Source of the DNA: Porticoccus sp002341315
GTDB lineage: Bacteria; Pseudomonadota; Gammaproteobacteria; Pseudomonadales; Porticoccaceae
Strand: one strand, 5' to 3'
Length of the DNA: 64,000 nucleotides
Assembly (NCBI RefSeq): GCF_047634355.1
Contig: NZ_JBLIAL010000013.1
Below the pieces are notes generated by a model that worked only from the letters and a program-made list of their open reading frames with translations, ran no database searches and was not told the origin of the DNA. A program made the position numbers and the translations under genes. This document shows, in pieces, positions 35,391-44,307 of this stretch (its first letter is position 1; the number at the start of each line of letters is the position of its first letter).

Positions 35391-36713
35391 ATGGCAAAAC
35401 CCGGAAACATGCCGCAGGGCAATACTAAAGGTTTGGGCGAGCTTTGGGCTCGCCTTCGCTTTTTGTTTGTAGCGCTGGTAATTTATCGTATCGGGACTCA
35501 TATCCCGGTGCCGGGCATAGACCCGGACCGACTGGCTGACCTGTTCAGTCAGAATCAGGGAACAATCATCGGCATGTTCAACATGTTTTCCGGTGGTGCC
35601 CTGGAGAGAATGAGTATCCTGGCACTTGGCATCATGCCCTATATTTCGGCATCGATTATCATGCAGTTGCTGACAGCGGTAACGCCGTCGCTGGAGCAGT
35701 TAAAAAAAGAGGGTGATGCTGGACGACGCAAAATTAACCAGTACACGCGTTACGGCACCGTGCTGCTTGCGACTGTTCAGGCTATTGGTATGTCAGTAGG
35801 TCTGGCGGGCCAAGGGTTGGCTTTTTCCGCGGACTTCAGCTTTTATTTTATTGCTGTAGTATCGCTGGTGACTGGGGCCGTGTTCATGATGTGGCTGGGT
35901 GAGCAGATCACGGAGCGCGGCGTTGGTAACGGTATATCAATGCTGATTTTTGCTGGTATTGCAGCAGGCATACCGTCTGCAATTGGCCAGGCGTTCGAAT
36001 CATCGCGGCAGGGTGAATTGCATATACTCGCTTTGCTGGTCGTGGGTGTTTTGGCTATCGCCGTGGTTTATTTTGTGGTGTTTGTCGAGCGTGGACAGCG
36101 CCGCATCACTGTGAACTATGCGCAAAGACAACCGGGCAGAGGGCCGGCACAAACCAGCCATCTACCTCTGAAAGTGAACATGGCAGGTGTCATACCGGCA
36201 ATTTTCGCCAGTAGCATTCTGTTGTTCCCGGCATCTATTGCGCAATGGTTTGGCCAGGGGGCAGATAGTCCGGATTGGCTGCAGGACGTGGCGCTATTTC
36301 TCGGACCAGGCCAACCATTGCATGTACTGCTGTTTGCCGGGTTGATTATTTTCTTCTGTTTTTTCTATTCGGCATTGATGTTTAACCCGAAAGAGATGGC
36401 GGATAACCTCAAGCGGGGTGGCGCGTTCTTACCCGGTATTCGTCCCGGCGAACAAACTGCACGTTATATCGACGGTGTCATGACAAAGTTGACCCTGGTT
36501 GGTGGTTTGTATATGGCGGCCGTGTGTTTGCTGCCGCAATTTTTGAATATTTATTTTAATGTGCCCTTCTATCTGGGTGGTACCTCATTGCTGATTGTTG
36601 TCGTTGTCACCATGGATTTCATGGCTCAGGTCCAATCTCATTTGATGTCACGTCAGTATGAATCGCTAATGAAGAAATCGAATCTGAAAGGTTTTGGCAG
36701 CGGAATTCGCTAG
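35391..36713 (+). CDS. secY: Protein translocase subunit SecY
   Basis: Channel subunit of the SecYEG translocon. The 440 residues have about ten membrane segments; recognisable pieces are the plug region after the first segment (FNMFSGGALERMSILALGIM), the GERGVG-like ITERGVGNGISMLIFAGI, and the FYSALMFNPKEMADNLKRGG cytoplasmic loop that binds SecA and the ribosome. Its partner secE lies 26 kb upstream in this window. Confidence 0.98.
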   Translation: MAKPGNMPQGNTKGLGELWARLRFLFVALVIYRIGTHIPVPGIDPDRLADLFSQNQGTIIGMFNMFSGGALERMSILALGIMPYISASIIMQLLTAVTPSLEQLKKEGDAGRRKINQYTRYGTVLLATVQAIGMSVGLAGQGLAFSADFSFYFIAVVSLVTGAVFMMWLGEQITERGVGNGISMLIFAGIAAGIPSAIGQAFESSRQGELHILALLVVGVLAIAVVYFVVFVERGQRRITVNYAQRQPGRGPAQTSHLPLKVNMAGVIPAIFASSILLFPASIAQWFGQGADSPDWLQDVALFLGPGQPLHVLLFAGLIIFFCFFYSALMFNPKEMADNLKRGGAFLPGIRPGEQTARYIDGVMTKLTLVGGLYMAAVCLLPQFLNIYFNVPFYLGGTSLLIVVVVTMDFMAQVQSHLMSRQYESLMKKSNLKGFGSGIR

Positions 36714-36732
36714 TTGAAGTTGAGGTGTTCCT

Positions 36733-36849
36733 ATGAAAGTGCGTGCTTCGGTAAAGAAAATGTGCCGCAACTGTAAAGTTGTTAAACGCAAGAGTGTTGT
36801 GAGAGTGATTTGTAGTGCAGAACCCCGCCATAAACAACGGCAGGGTTAG
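36733..36849 (+). CDS. rpmJ: 50S ribosomal protein L36
   Basis: A 38-residue protein, short enough to be missed by length-limited gene calling. It starts MKVRASVKKMCRNCKVVKRK, and the zinc-binding residues are present: C11, C14, C27 and H33, so this is the zinc-containing C+ form. GAGGTG lies about 7 bases before the ATG. It sits between secY and rpsM, as in other gammaproteobacteria. Confidence 0.96.
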   Translation: MKVRASVKKMCRNCKVVKRKSVVRVICSAEPRHKQRQG

Positions 36850-36907
36850 TTGTAGACAGTTATTGATTTTTTGTGCCTTCAACGCTATCCTTTTGCGCCT
36901 TTTTGGC

Positions 36908-36922
36908 CAGCCCTGTGGGCTG
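36908..36922 (+). other. Small hairpin upstream of rpsM (alpha operon leader)
   Basis: CAGCCC and GGGCTG enclose TGT, 46 bases before the rpsM start. In E. coli, S4 represses the alpha operon by binding a pseudoknot in this leader. I cannot confirm the pseudoknot here; only the hairpin is visible. The rest of the rpmJ-rpsM gap has no gene. Confidence 0.35.
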
Positions 36923-36967
36923 TTAAAGCAAGTTGACGGCAGTTAAACATAAAAGTGGAGTAAAGTG

Positions 36968-37324
36968 ATGGCCCGTATTGCCGGTGTCAACATCCCAGAT
37001 AATAAACATGCGGTGATTTCGCTTACCTATGTTTTCGGGATTGGTCGCAGTTCAGCCCGTGCCATTTGTGCTCAGGTTGGTATTGCCGATGACGTTAAGA
37101 TTTCCGATTTGAGCGATGAGCAGATGGACGCTGTCCGTAATGCTGTTGGCGATCATACAGTTGAAGGTGATCTGCGTCGCGAAGTCAGCATGAGCATCAA
37201 GCGTTTGATGGACCTGGCCTGTTATAGAGGTCTCCGTCACCGCCGTGGTCTGCCGCTGCGCGGTCAACGCACCAAAACGAATGCGCGTACCCGTAAAGGC
37301 CCTCGCAAGCCCATCAAGCGATAG
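36968..37324 (+). CDS. rpsM: 30S ribosomal protein S13
   Basis: Head protein contacting P-site tRNA and the B1 bridges. From ATG 36968 the 118 residues start MARIAGVNIPDNKHAVISLT and end in the basic tail RTKTNARTRKGPRKPIKR. GGAG lies seven bases upstream. A GTG one codon earlier is less well spaced. Confidence 0.97.
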   Translation: MARIAGVNIPDNKHAVISLTYVFGIGRSSARAICAQVGIADDVKISDLSDEQMDAVRNAVGDHTVEGDLRREVSMSIKRLMDLACYRGLRHRRGLPLRGQRTKTNARTRKGPRKPIKR

Positions 37325-37333
37325 GAAAGACAA

Positions 37334-37726
37334 ATGGCAAAGCCTGGACAAAAATCGACTCGGAAAAAAGTCAAAAAGACAGTTGTTGATGGTGTGGCGC
37401 ATATTCACGCTTCATTCAACAATACGATCGTAACGATTAGTGATCGTCAGGGTAATACCCTCAGCTGGGCTACCTCTGGTGGTTCTGGCTTCCGCGGTTC
37501 ACGGAAAAGTACGCCTTTTGCTGCTCAGGTAGCTGCGGAGCGTGCTGGCCTCGCTGCACAGGAATACGGATTGAAAAATCTGGATGTTCAGGTGAAAGGC
37601 CCCGGGCCAGGACGTGAGTCTGCCGTGCGCGCACTGAACAATGCAGGCTTCAAAATTACCAATATCACCGACGTGACACCGATCCCGCACAACGGCTGTC
37701 GTCCGCCGAAAAAGCGTCGGGTATAA
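37334..37726 (+). CDS. rpsK: 30S ribosomal protein S11
   Basis: Platform protein near the E site. The 130 residues include HIHASFNNTIVTISDRQGN, GPGPGRESAVRALN and the C-terminal DVTPIPHNGCRPPKKRRV, all diagnostic. It lies between rpsM and rpsD in the alpha operon. Confidence 0.98.
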   Translation: MAKPGQKSTRKKVKKTVVDGVAHIHASFNNTIVTISDRQGNTLSWATSGGSGFRGSRKSTPFAAQVAAERAGLAAQEYGLKNLDVQVKGPGPGRESAVRALNNAGFKITNITDVTPIPHNGCRPPKKRRV

Positions 37727-37741
37727 GAGGATAGTTAACTA

Positions 37742-38362
37742 ATGGCAAGATATCTTGGACCGACCTGTAAGCTTTCCCGACGCGAAGGCACGGATCTTTT
37801 TCTCAAGAGTGGTATTCGTCCACTGGAGTCAAAGTGTCGCGCAGAAAGTGCACCCGGCCAACACGGTCAACGTCGTGGTCGTCTTTCTGACTATGGCGTT
37901 CAGTTGCGCGAAAAACAAAAAGTGCGTCGACTTTACGGCGTACTGGAAAAACAATTCCGCAATTACTACAAGGAAGCGGCCCGCATAAAAGGTGCGACGG
38001 GTGAAAACCTGCTGCAACTGCTTGAGCGCCGTTTGGATAACGTTGTTTACCGTATGGGCTTCGGTTCCACGCGTGCAGAGGCTCGTCAACTTGTTGCTCA
38101 CAACTCTATTCAAGTGAATGGCAAAAAGGTCAATATCCCCTCATACAGAGTGATGGATGGCGACGTAGTGAGCATTCGTGAAAAATGTAAAAAACAGTTA
38201 CGTATTCAGTCTGCGATGCAAATTGCTTCGCAGCGAGGATTGGTTGACTGGATGGAAATAGATGCGAATAAACTGGAAGGTGTGTTCAAGCGCAATCCGG
38301 TGCGCAGCGATCTCCCTGCTGAAATCAATGAAAACCTCATTGTTGAACTTTACTCGAAGTAA
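37742..38362 (+). CDS. rpsD: 30S ribosomal protein S4
   Basis: 16S assembly initiator, fidelity factor and, in E. coli, alpha operon repressor. The 206 residues start MARYLGPTCKLSRREGTDLF and carry the S4 RNA-binding domain (LERRLDNVVYRMGFGSTRAEARQ). Only two cysteines occur in the N-terminal domain, so it is the form without a zinc site. Confidence 0.98.
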   Translation: MARYLGPTCKLSRREGTDLFLKSGIRPLESKCRAESAPGQHGQRRGRLSDYGVQLREKQKVRRLYGVLEKQFRNYYKEAARIKGATGENLLQLLERRLDNVVYRMGFGSTRAEARQLVAHNSIQVNGKKVNIPSYRVMDGDVVSIREKCKKQLRIQSAMQIASQRGLVDWMEIDANKLEGVFKRNPVRSDLPAEINENLIVELYSK

Positions 38363-38413
38363 AGAACTGAAGGCTGAAAACCAGTTAAGCGACCCCATCT
38401 AACAGGTACAGAT

Positions 38414-39412
38414 ATGCAGACATCAGTAAATGAGTTTTTGACACCACGCAACATCGACGTAACCGAGCTCGGACCAACCCGCGCCAAGGTCGTTTTAGAA
38501 CCATTGGAGCGTGGATTTGGTCATACACTGGGTAATGCGCTACGCCGCATTCTGTTGTCATCAATGGGTGGTGCGGCCATTGTCGAGGTCGAGATTGACG
38601 GTGTCCTACACGAATACAGCAGTATTGAAGGCGTTCAGGAAGATGTTATTGAAATTCTTCTGAACCTCAAAGAAGTTGCGATCGTACTGCACGATAAGGA
38701 CGAGGTTACGCTGACCCTCAGCAAAAAAGGTAAAGGGGTTGTGACTGCAGGTGATATCCAGGTAGATAACTCTGTAGAAATTAAAAATCCTGATCACCTG
38801 ATTGCCACCATAACGGGCGATACGGCTCTGAATATGCAGTTACACATTACGACAGGACGTGGTTATCAGCCTGTCGATAGCCGTGGTAATGATGAAGATG
38901 AGACCCGCTCTATTGGCCGTCTCCAGTTGGACGCCACCTTCAGCCCTGTTCGCCGTGTGGCTTATGTTGTTGAGAGTGCCCGGGTTGAGCAGCGTACTGA
39001 CCTCGACAAACTTGTGCTGGATCTTGAGACTAATGGCACCATTGATCCTGAAGAGGCCATTCGTCGTGCAGCTACCATTCTGCAACAGCAGCTGGCCGTA
39101 TTTGTCGATCTGGAAAGCGAAAATCTTGCTGAGCCGGTAGAGAGAGAGGAAGAAGTGGATCCGATCCTCTTGCGTCCTGTCGATGATCTTGAGCTGACGG
39201 TCCGTTCAGCAAACTGCCTGAAAGCGGAGAGCATCTATTACATTGGTGATCTTATTCAGCGCACTGAGGTCGAGCTGCTCAAGACACCAAATCTTGGTAA
39301 AAAGTCGCTCACTGAAATCAAGGACGTACTAGCATCCCGTGGACTTTCCCTGGGTATGCGCCTGGAGAACTGGCCACCTGCCAGCCTGCGTTCTGACACT
39401 GAACAGGTTTAA
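38414..39412 (+). CDS. rpoA: DNA-directed RNA polymerase subunit alpha
   Basis: Dimerises to nucleate RNA polymerase and binds UP elements and activators. The 332 residues have the N-terminal assembly domain (LEPLERGFGHTLGNALRRIL) and, after an acidic linker at about 235-248, the C-terminal domain with RSANCLKAESIYYIGDL and TPNLGKKSLTEIKDVLASRG. All expected DNA-contact positions appear present. Confidence 0.98.
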   Translation: MQTSVNEFLTPRNIDVTELGPTRAKVVLEPLERGFGHTLGNALRRILLSSMGGAAIVEVEIDGVLHEYSSIEGVQEDVIEILLNLKEVAIVLHDKDEVTLTLSKKGKGVVTAGDIQVDNSVEIKNPDHLIATITGDTALNMQLHITTGRGYQPVDSRGNDEDETRSIGRLQLDATFSPVRRVAYVVESARVEQRTDLDKLVLDLETNGTIDPEEAIRRAATILQQQLAVFVDLESENLAEPVEREEEVDPILLRPVDDLELTVRSANCLKAESIYYIGDLIQRTEVELLKTPNLGKKSLTEIKDVLASRGLSLGMRLENWPPASLRSDTEQV

Positions 39413-39501
39413 TTGATTAGGGTTGCAGATGTTATCTGCCACTGTTGCATAGAATACTTGCTGAGTTAACAGCAACATTATTTTAAAGGAAGTATAAAAT
39501 C

Positions 39502-39894
39502 ATGCGTCATCGTCTTAGTGGCCGCAAATTAAGTCGTACAGGTGCCCACCGTCGCGCCATGTTTCGCAATATGACGACCTCCCTGGTTGAGCATGAATTG
39601 ATCAGGACTACGCTGCCAAAAGCAAAAGAGTTGCGGCGTTTTGCCGAACCGCTGATTACTTTGTCAAAGCAGGACAGCGTTGCCAATCGCCGTTTGGCAT
39701 TTGACCGTTTGCGTTGCAAGTCAGCTGTCGGTAAATTGTTTGCCGAACTCGGCCCGCGCTATGAAAGTCGCCCCGGTGGTTATATCCGCATTCTCAAATG
39801 CGGGCTGCGCTCTGGTGATGCCGCGCCGATGGCTTATGTCGAGCTGGTAGACCGTCCGGATGTGGAACCGGTTGATTTGGACGACGATGAGTAA
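39502..39894 (+). CDS. rplQ: 50S ribosomal protein L17
   Basis: Tunnel-exit protein of the 50S subunit, last gene of the alpha operon. The 130 residues start MRHRLSGRKLSRTGAHRRAM and contain TTLPKAKELRRFAEPLITL. An acidic tail (LDDDE) ends the protein. A strong terminator follows 28 bases downstream. Confidence 0.98.
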   Translation: MRHRLSGRKLSRTGAHRRAMFRNMTTSLVEHELIRTTLPKAKELRRFAEPLITLSKQDSVANRRLAFDRLRCKSAVGKLFAELGPRYESRPGGYIRILKCGLRSGDAAPMAYVELVDRPDVEPVDLDDDE

Positions 39895-39922
39895 TTGACC
39901 ATGGTGATTTGGTCAGATAAGA

Positions 39923-39946
39923 GCCGGACGAATGTCCGGCTTTTTT
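39923..39946 (+). terminator. Intrinsic terminator of the S10-spc-alpha block
   Basis: GCCGGAC and GTCCGGC with loop GAAT are followed by TTTTTT. It ends the ribosomal protein cluster before galE. Confidence 0.95.
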
Positions 39947-40037
39947 ATGCCTTTTTTCCGGCAAAACTATAAGTGCGTGAAAGTCTTTTTTGGACTACGG
40001 AATAATTGCTGATAATTTTTAGATACAGGGTGCTGCA

Positions 40038-41075
40038 ATGAAAGTACTGGTCACTGGAGGTGCAGGTTATATTGGCAGTCATGCCTGTGTCGCGCTGCTT
40101 GAAGCAGGCCACGATATTGTTGTGTTGGATAACTTCGCAAACAGTTGTATGACGTCGCTAGATCGAGTCAAACAAATTACTGGAAAGGGTTTTCCTGTGG
40201 TGGAAGGTGATGTCAATCACCATCGGGTTCTGGACAGTATTTTTAATAGTCACAATATCGATGCAGTGATGCATTTTGCGGGCTATAAAGCGGTCGGTGA
40301 GTCCTGTGAAAAGCCACTTCTCTATTATCGTAACAACGTTGCAGGCACGCTAACCCTGTGTGAAGCAATGCAGAAACATCAGGTTACCCTTTTAATTTTC
40401 AGTTCTTCGGCTACCGTCTATGGCGATCCGTCTACAGTGCCCATCAAGGAGGATTTCCCGCTCGCCGCCACAAATCCCTACGGCCGTTCCAAGCTGATGG
40501 TGGAGGAAATTCTGTGCGATTTAGTGAGTGCTGAACAGTGTGCAGGATCCGGGGCCTGGCAAATTGGTCTGATGCGCTATTTCAATCCGGTGGGTGCCCA
40601 TCCCAGTGGCTTGATCGGTGAAGATCCCAATGGGATTCCAAACAATTTATTACCTTACATTTCCCAGGTGGCAATCGGTCGTTTGCCTGCCTTATCGGTA
40701 TTCGGTTCGGACTACCCAACTATCGATGGAACGGGCGTTCGAGACTATCTTCACGTGATGGATCTGGCCGAGGGTCATGTCCGTGCATTGGACTACCTTG
40801 CCCAGGGTGAAAGCACTTCGGGATGTCACACCTGGAACCTCGGTACCGGTAAAGGCTATTCCGTGCTGGAAATGATAAGGGCATTTGAATCTGCCAGTGG
40901 AAAGACGGTGTCCTTTAAAATGGCTCCGCGCAGGGCGGGGGATATTGCGGCCTGTTGGGCGGATACATCCAAGGCCGAAAGCGAGCTCAGATGGACAGCA
41001 TCGCGTGGCCTGTCTGAGATGATGGAAGACAGTTGGCGCTGGCAGCTGGGTAATCCCCAGGGCTATCGCAGCTGA
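40038..41075 (+). CDS. galE: UDP-glucose 4-epimerase
   Basis: NAD-dependent interconversion of UDP-glucose and UDP-galactose, feeding surface polysaccharide synthesis. The 345 residues of the extended SDR family have the nucleotide-binding TGGAGYIGS at about 7-15, the catalytic serine region FSSSATVYG, and the YGRSK catalytic Tyr-Lys pair, then NPVGAHPSGLIGEDP as in E. coli GalE. It stands alone after the ribosomal block; no other gal genes are nearby. The sensor kinase gene converges on it, with 25 bases between stops. Confidence 0.95.
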   Translation: MKVLVTGGAGYIGSHACVALLEAGHDIVVLDNFANSCMTSLDRVKQITGKGFPVVEGDVNHHRVLDSIFNSHNIDAVMHFAGYKAVGESCEKPLLYYRNNVAGTLTLCEAMQKHQVTLLIFSSSATVYGDPSTVPIKEDFPLAATNPYGRSKLMVEEILCDLVSAEQCAGSGAWQIGLMRYFNPVGAHPSGLIGEDPNGIPNNLLPYISQVAIGRLPALSVFGSDYPTIDGTGVRDYLHVMDLAEGHVRALDYLAQGESTSGCHTWNLGTGKGYSVLEMIRAFESASGKTVSFKMAPRRAGDIAACWADTSKAESELRWTASRGLSEMMEDSWRWQLGNPQGYRS

Positions 41076-41100
41076 TACAGGCAGAGGATTATGTCTATAC

Positions 41101-42549
41101 CTATGCCAGGGGCAACTGGATATGGAAGGTGGTGCCCACATTCATGTCAGAGGTAACTGCGAGCTGCCCTTTGTGTTGTTCTGTGATGATGAAGTGTGAG
41201 AACGAGAGGCGCTTACCCGCGTCATAGTCTTCTGCGGATGATTTGCCTGCTTTATTGGTGAAGAAGGGTTCAAATATATACTGTTGTTCATCATAGCTGA
41301 TGCCCAGGCCGTTGTGTTGGACCTTGATCCAGAGCATGTCATAACAAACAATGACCTGAATGCGAATAATCGGTGTGTGTTCCGACCTGTTCACCTGGCC
41401 GAGTGCGTGACAGGCATGGCGGAACAAGCTGAGAAATACCTGCTGTAATTCTGATGCGTAGCAGGGAATATCCGGGAGGTTTCGGCTGTAGTGTCGTTCT
41501 ATTTTGATTTCCCGAAAGCGCAACCCGGACGGTACCGAAAGCACATCATTGGCCAATTCGATCGTGTGGTCGATAAGTCCAGTGATGTTTGCCAGTCGTT
41601 TCTCGCCACCGCGACTCTTGGAGAAGTCCAGCAAATTGTTGATAACGGCCAGCGCCTGCTGTCCCTGATGATCTGCCTCTTCCAGTACGTTGGTTACGTC
41701 ATCTGCCCACGGCGAGCTGGCCCTATTTGTTTGTAATAATTGGTATGCGGTCTGAAGGTCATTCAAAATAATCTGCAACGGGGCATTAATATCGTGGGCC
41801 ATGGTCGCTGCCAGTTCGCCCATGGAGGACATCTTGTCGCGCTGAATCAGCATGTTGGATGTAAGAATGTGTTGTGTGACATCGTCAATCAGGATGACCA
41901 CATCGGTTTCTGCCTGATTGCGCAATGGGTAAATGGTTATATCAAAATGGTATTGGCCCCGCTGGCTGTGTTTGATGGTCACTGGTTTTTTATCGCTTAA
42001 CGCCTTCTTTACCTGTTCCCTCGACAAAGTGATCGTTGGGTAGGTTTGCCACAGGTTTTTTGACAGCGCCTGTGCTGCCGGGATACCTGTGATTTCTTCT
42101 GCGCGGCGGTTCCATTGTGTGATGCTGCCCGTTTCGGTTAAACCGATTAGCATCAGCGGCATCGAACTCAACACATCTTTTATGTAGGCTTCAGAGGAGC
42201 GAAGCCGGCTGGTTGTTTCCCGGTGCTGGACAATTTCACCCTGTAACAAAACATTGGCCTTTTGCAGTAAGCGGTTTGACTCATCCAGCGTCGCCGTGCG
42301 CTCCTTGACGCGTTGTTCAAGCTCCTGGCGGATGACTTCCAGCGCCTTGTTGGCACGGTGTGCCTGCCGACGACTGAAAAAAAGTGTAACGACGGTGACG
42401 GAAAGGAGAATGATAAAAATACCACTGGACCAATTGGCAACGTACTGCCAGTTGGTGTGACCATCTTCCAGTCTGAAATAGGGGATTATGCTGGCTGTGG
42501 CGGAACAGCTTGCCAGCATAAAAAAAAGCGCGGTCGCGTAAATCTTCAT
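41101..42549 (-). CDS. PAS sensor histidine kinase with degenerate ATP-binding domain
   Basis: A 482-residue membrane protein. Visible are an N-terminal hydrophobic segment (about 3-22) and a membrane segment (about 42-60), a coiled coil (about 65-120), a PAS domain (about 122-230), and a dimerisation helix with an intact H-box, MAHDINAPLQ, with H252 as phosphoacceptor. The ATP-binding domain has lost key residues: the N-box reads SLFRHACHAL (His378 for the Mg-binding Asn), the G1 box VQHNGLGIS has His412 for Asp, and the G2 glycines are replaced (DAGKRLSFS). The F-box IFEPFFTNK remains. It may be unable to bind ATP and could act as a phosphatase, a partner of another kinase, or a scaffold. 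No response regulator is adjacent. Confidence 0.85.
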   Translation of the reverse strand: MKIYATALFFMLASCSATASIIPYFRLEDGHTNWQYVANWSSGIFIILLSVTVVTLFFSRRQAHRANKALEVIRQELEQRVKERTATLDESNRLLQKANVLLQGEIVQHRETTSRLRSSEAYIKDVLSSMPLMLIGLTETGSITQWNRRAEEITGIPAAQALSKNLWQTYPTITLSREQVKKALSDKKPVTIKHSQRGQYHFDITIYPLRNQAETDVVILIDDVTQHILTSNMLIQRDKMSSMGELAATMAHDINAPLQIILNDLQTAYQLLQTNRASSPWADDVTNVLEEADHQGQQALAVINNLLDFSKSRGGEKRLANITGLIDHTIELANDVLSVPSGLRFREIKIERHYSRNLPDIPCYASELQQVFLSLFRHACHALGQVNRSEHTPIIRIQVIVCYDMLWIKVQHNGLGISYDEQQYIFEPFFTNKAGKSSAEDYDAGKRLSFSHFIITEQHKGQLAVTSDMNVGTTFHIQLPLA

Positions 42550-42882
42550 AATGTTCGATAGTGCTCTTGCAGAGATTAATGTGCGCTGAGTGGAAACCGG
42601 GCTATATGATACCAGTGAACGAACAACGGGTTGTTGAAATCATCAAAGCGATAGTTTGATTCCTTGTCTGTCAGCGCCGTTCCCGGGAGAGGCATTCGTT
42701 TCTGCTGGTCTTTCAACTGACAATATGTGGCAGGAGATGCGACGAATCAACCTGATAAGCAGCAACCCAAGTCCCCTGTTTTTGATTTACTTATTGTCTG
42801 CCAACTGGCCCTGAATGGAAATACACGGGTACGGCTGACATTAATAGCTATTAGACCGGCGGAGAACTTCCTACCAAGCCAG
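42550..42882. other. Intergenic region between transporter and sensor kinase genes
   Basis: About 333 bases between two minus-strand genes. I find no gene, tRNA or clear terminator. The promoter of the sensor kinase should lie in the left part, but no strong -35/-10 pair stands out. Confidence 0.5.
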
Positions 42883-44214
42883 TCAGAATAGCAGTAATAG
42901 TGCGACACCGTAGACGAGACCTGACCAGAGTAGCGCCACAGTGCAGTAACCCATAATATCCTTGATGCCCAACCTGGCTATGCCCAGTAAGGGAAGTGCC
43001 CAGAATGGCTGAATCATATTGGTCCAGGCATCACCCAGGGCGACAGCCATGGCGGCCTGATTCAGTGGTATCCCCAGTGATTGTGCGGCGGGAATAACAA
43101 TTGGTGCCTGGATTGCCCACTGTCCGCCCCCAGAAGGGATAAAGAAATTTACTATCCCGGCACTGAGGAATGTAAACAGGTTAAACGTGTGTTCATTGGA
43201 AATACTGATGAACCACTCGGATACGGATGCAGCCAGCCCGGATTGTGCCATCATGCCCATGATTCCGGCGTAGAGGGGGAACTGCAGGACAATGCCGGAC
43301 AGACCTTTTACCGCCTCGTTGACAGCAGAAAGGTAATTGCGGGCGGAGCGGTGCAGGAGTAGCCCCGTCACCAGAAACACGAAATTGACCGTATTCAGGC
43401 CGATACGGCCGCCGTCACTGAAAAACTCAAACAGGTAGGCGCAACCCAATAGGCCGAGCATCAGGGTTGGCAGACGGCTGTGCTCAATCCGGTCTGCCGG
43501 TGTATCGGCTCTGACATGAATCTCTTCGGTGATGCCCATTTGTTGCGGGGTGACTTCGCGGACGGCGTCGGGTGGTGGCATCATCAACCGAAAAATAACG
43601 GGTAATGTCACTAGCATCACCAGGCAGATGAGCAAAACTTCCCAGCTGAAAATAGTCTCTGCCAGTGGGATAGTGATACCGCCCATCAAATTGCTGATAA
43701 TATCGCCGTCGGCCACGGCAATCTTCAGTGGAATGGAGCCAGATAATCCCGCGTGCCAGATAACCATTCCCGAGTAAGCCGATGCCACTAAAAGTGGGTA
43801 GTGAACCCCCTTGACATGGCGTGCAATTTCTCGAGCCATCAGAGCGCTGGTGATCAGCCCGAACCCCCAGCTGATCCAGCCACAAACCAGTGCGATTGTG
43901 GTCATGAGAATGATGGCCTGGCCCGGTGTTTTGGCGAGACAGGCCAGCGATCGCAACAGTTTTTTAACCGGCGCTGTTTGCGCCAGCACACTGCCGGTCA
44001 CCAGTGTCACAGTGACCTGCATGGAAAATACCAGCAGGTTCCATACACCATCCCCCCAAAAGCGAACCATATCAGACGGGCGTTGTGTTTCACCAAGGAT
44101 ACCCGCCAGTAGCACAATGAAGGTCAGCAGGATGGCAAAGATAAAGGCGTCGGGCATCCAACGCTGCATAATACGGGTAAACAGGTTGGACAGAGAGCGA
44201 ATCATTTGCGTCAC
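42883..44214 (-). CDS. Short-chain fatty acid transporter, AtoE family
   Basis: A 443-residue inner-membrane protein with about ten to twelve hydrophobic segments. It follows E. coli AtoE along its length: MPDAFIFAILLTF, MVRFWGDGVWNLLVFSMQ, VCGWISWGFGLITSALMARE, NFFIPSGGGQWAIQAPIVIPAA, and the C-terminal FWALPLLGIARLGIKDIMGY. AtoE takes up acetoacetate and butyrate-type acids. No ato catabolic genes are next to it, so the physiological substrate is open. The 93-base gap before apaH holds no gene. Confidence 0.88.
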   Translation of the reverse strand: MTQMIRSLSNLFTRIMQRWMPDAFIFAILLTFIVLLAGILGETQRPSDMVRFWGDGVWNLLVFSMQVTVTLVTGSVLAQTAPVKKLLRSLACLAKTPGQAIILMTTIALVCGWISWGFGLITSALMAREIARHVKGVHYPLLVASAYSGMVIWHAGLSGSIPLKIAVADGDIISNLMGGITIPLAETIFSWEVLLICLVMLVTLPVIFRLMMPPPDAVREVTPQQMGITEEIHVRADTPADRIEHSRLPTLMLGLLGCAYLFEFFSDGGRIGLNTVNFVFLVTGLLLHRSARNYLSAVNEAVKGLSGIVLQFPLYAGIMGMMAQSGLAASVSEWFISISNEHTFNLFTFLSAGIVNFFIPSGGGQWAIQAPIVIPAAQSLGIPLNQAAMAVALGDAWTNMIQPFWALPLLGIARLGIKDIMGYCTVALLWSGLVYGVALLLLF

Positions 44215-44307
44215 CTTGTAATTATCAATTATGGGTTGGTTGCAAAATTAAGACGTTATTCTATCGGCTTCATGGTTGATTCGAAACGGGATACCGCGAG
44301 GCGGTAT

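Noticed and set aside
42483..42549. LASC lipobox-like motif at the start of the sensor kinase
   Set aside because: A second membrane segment and cytosolic kinase domains follow, so a lipoprotein is improbable; the match is likely chance.
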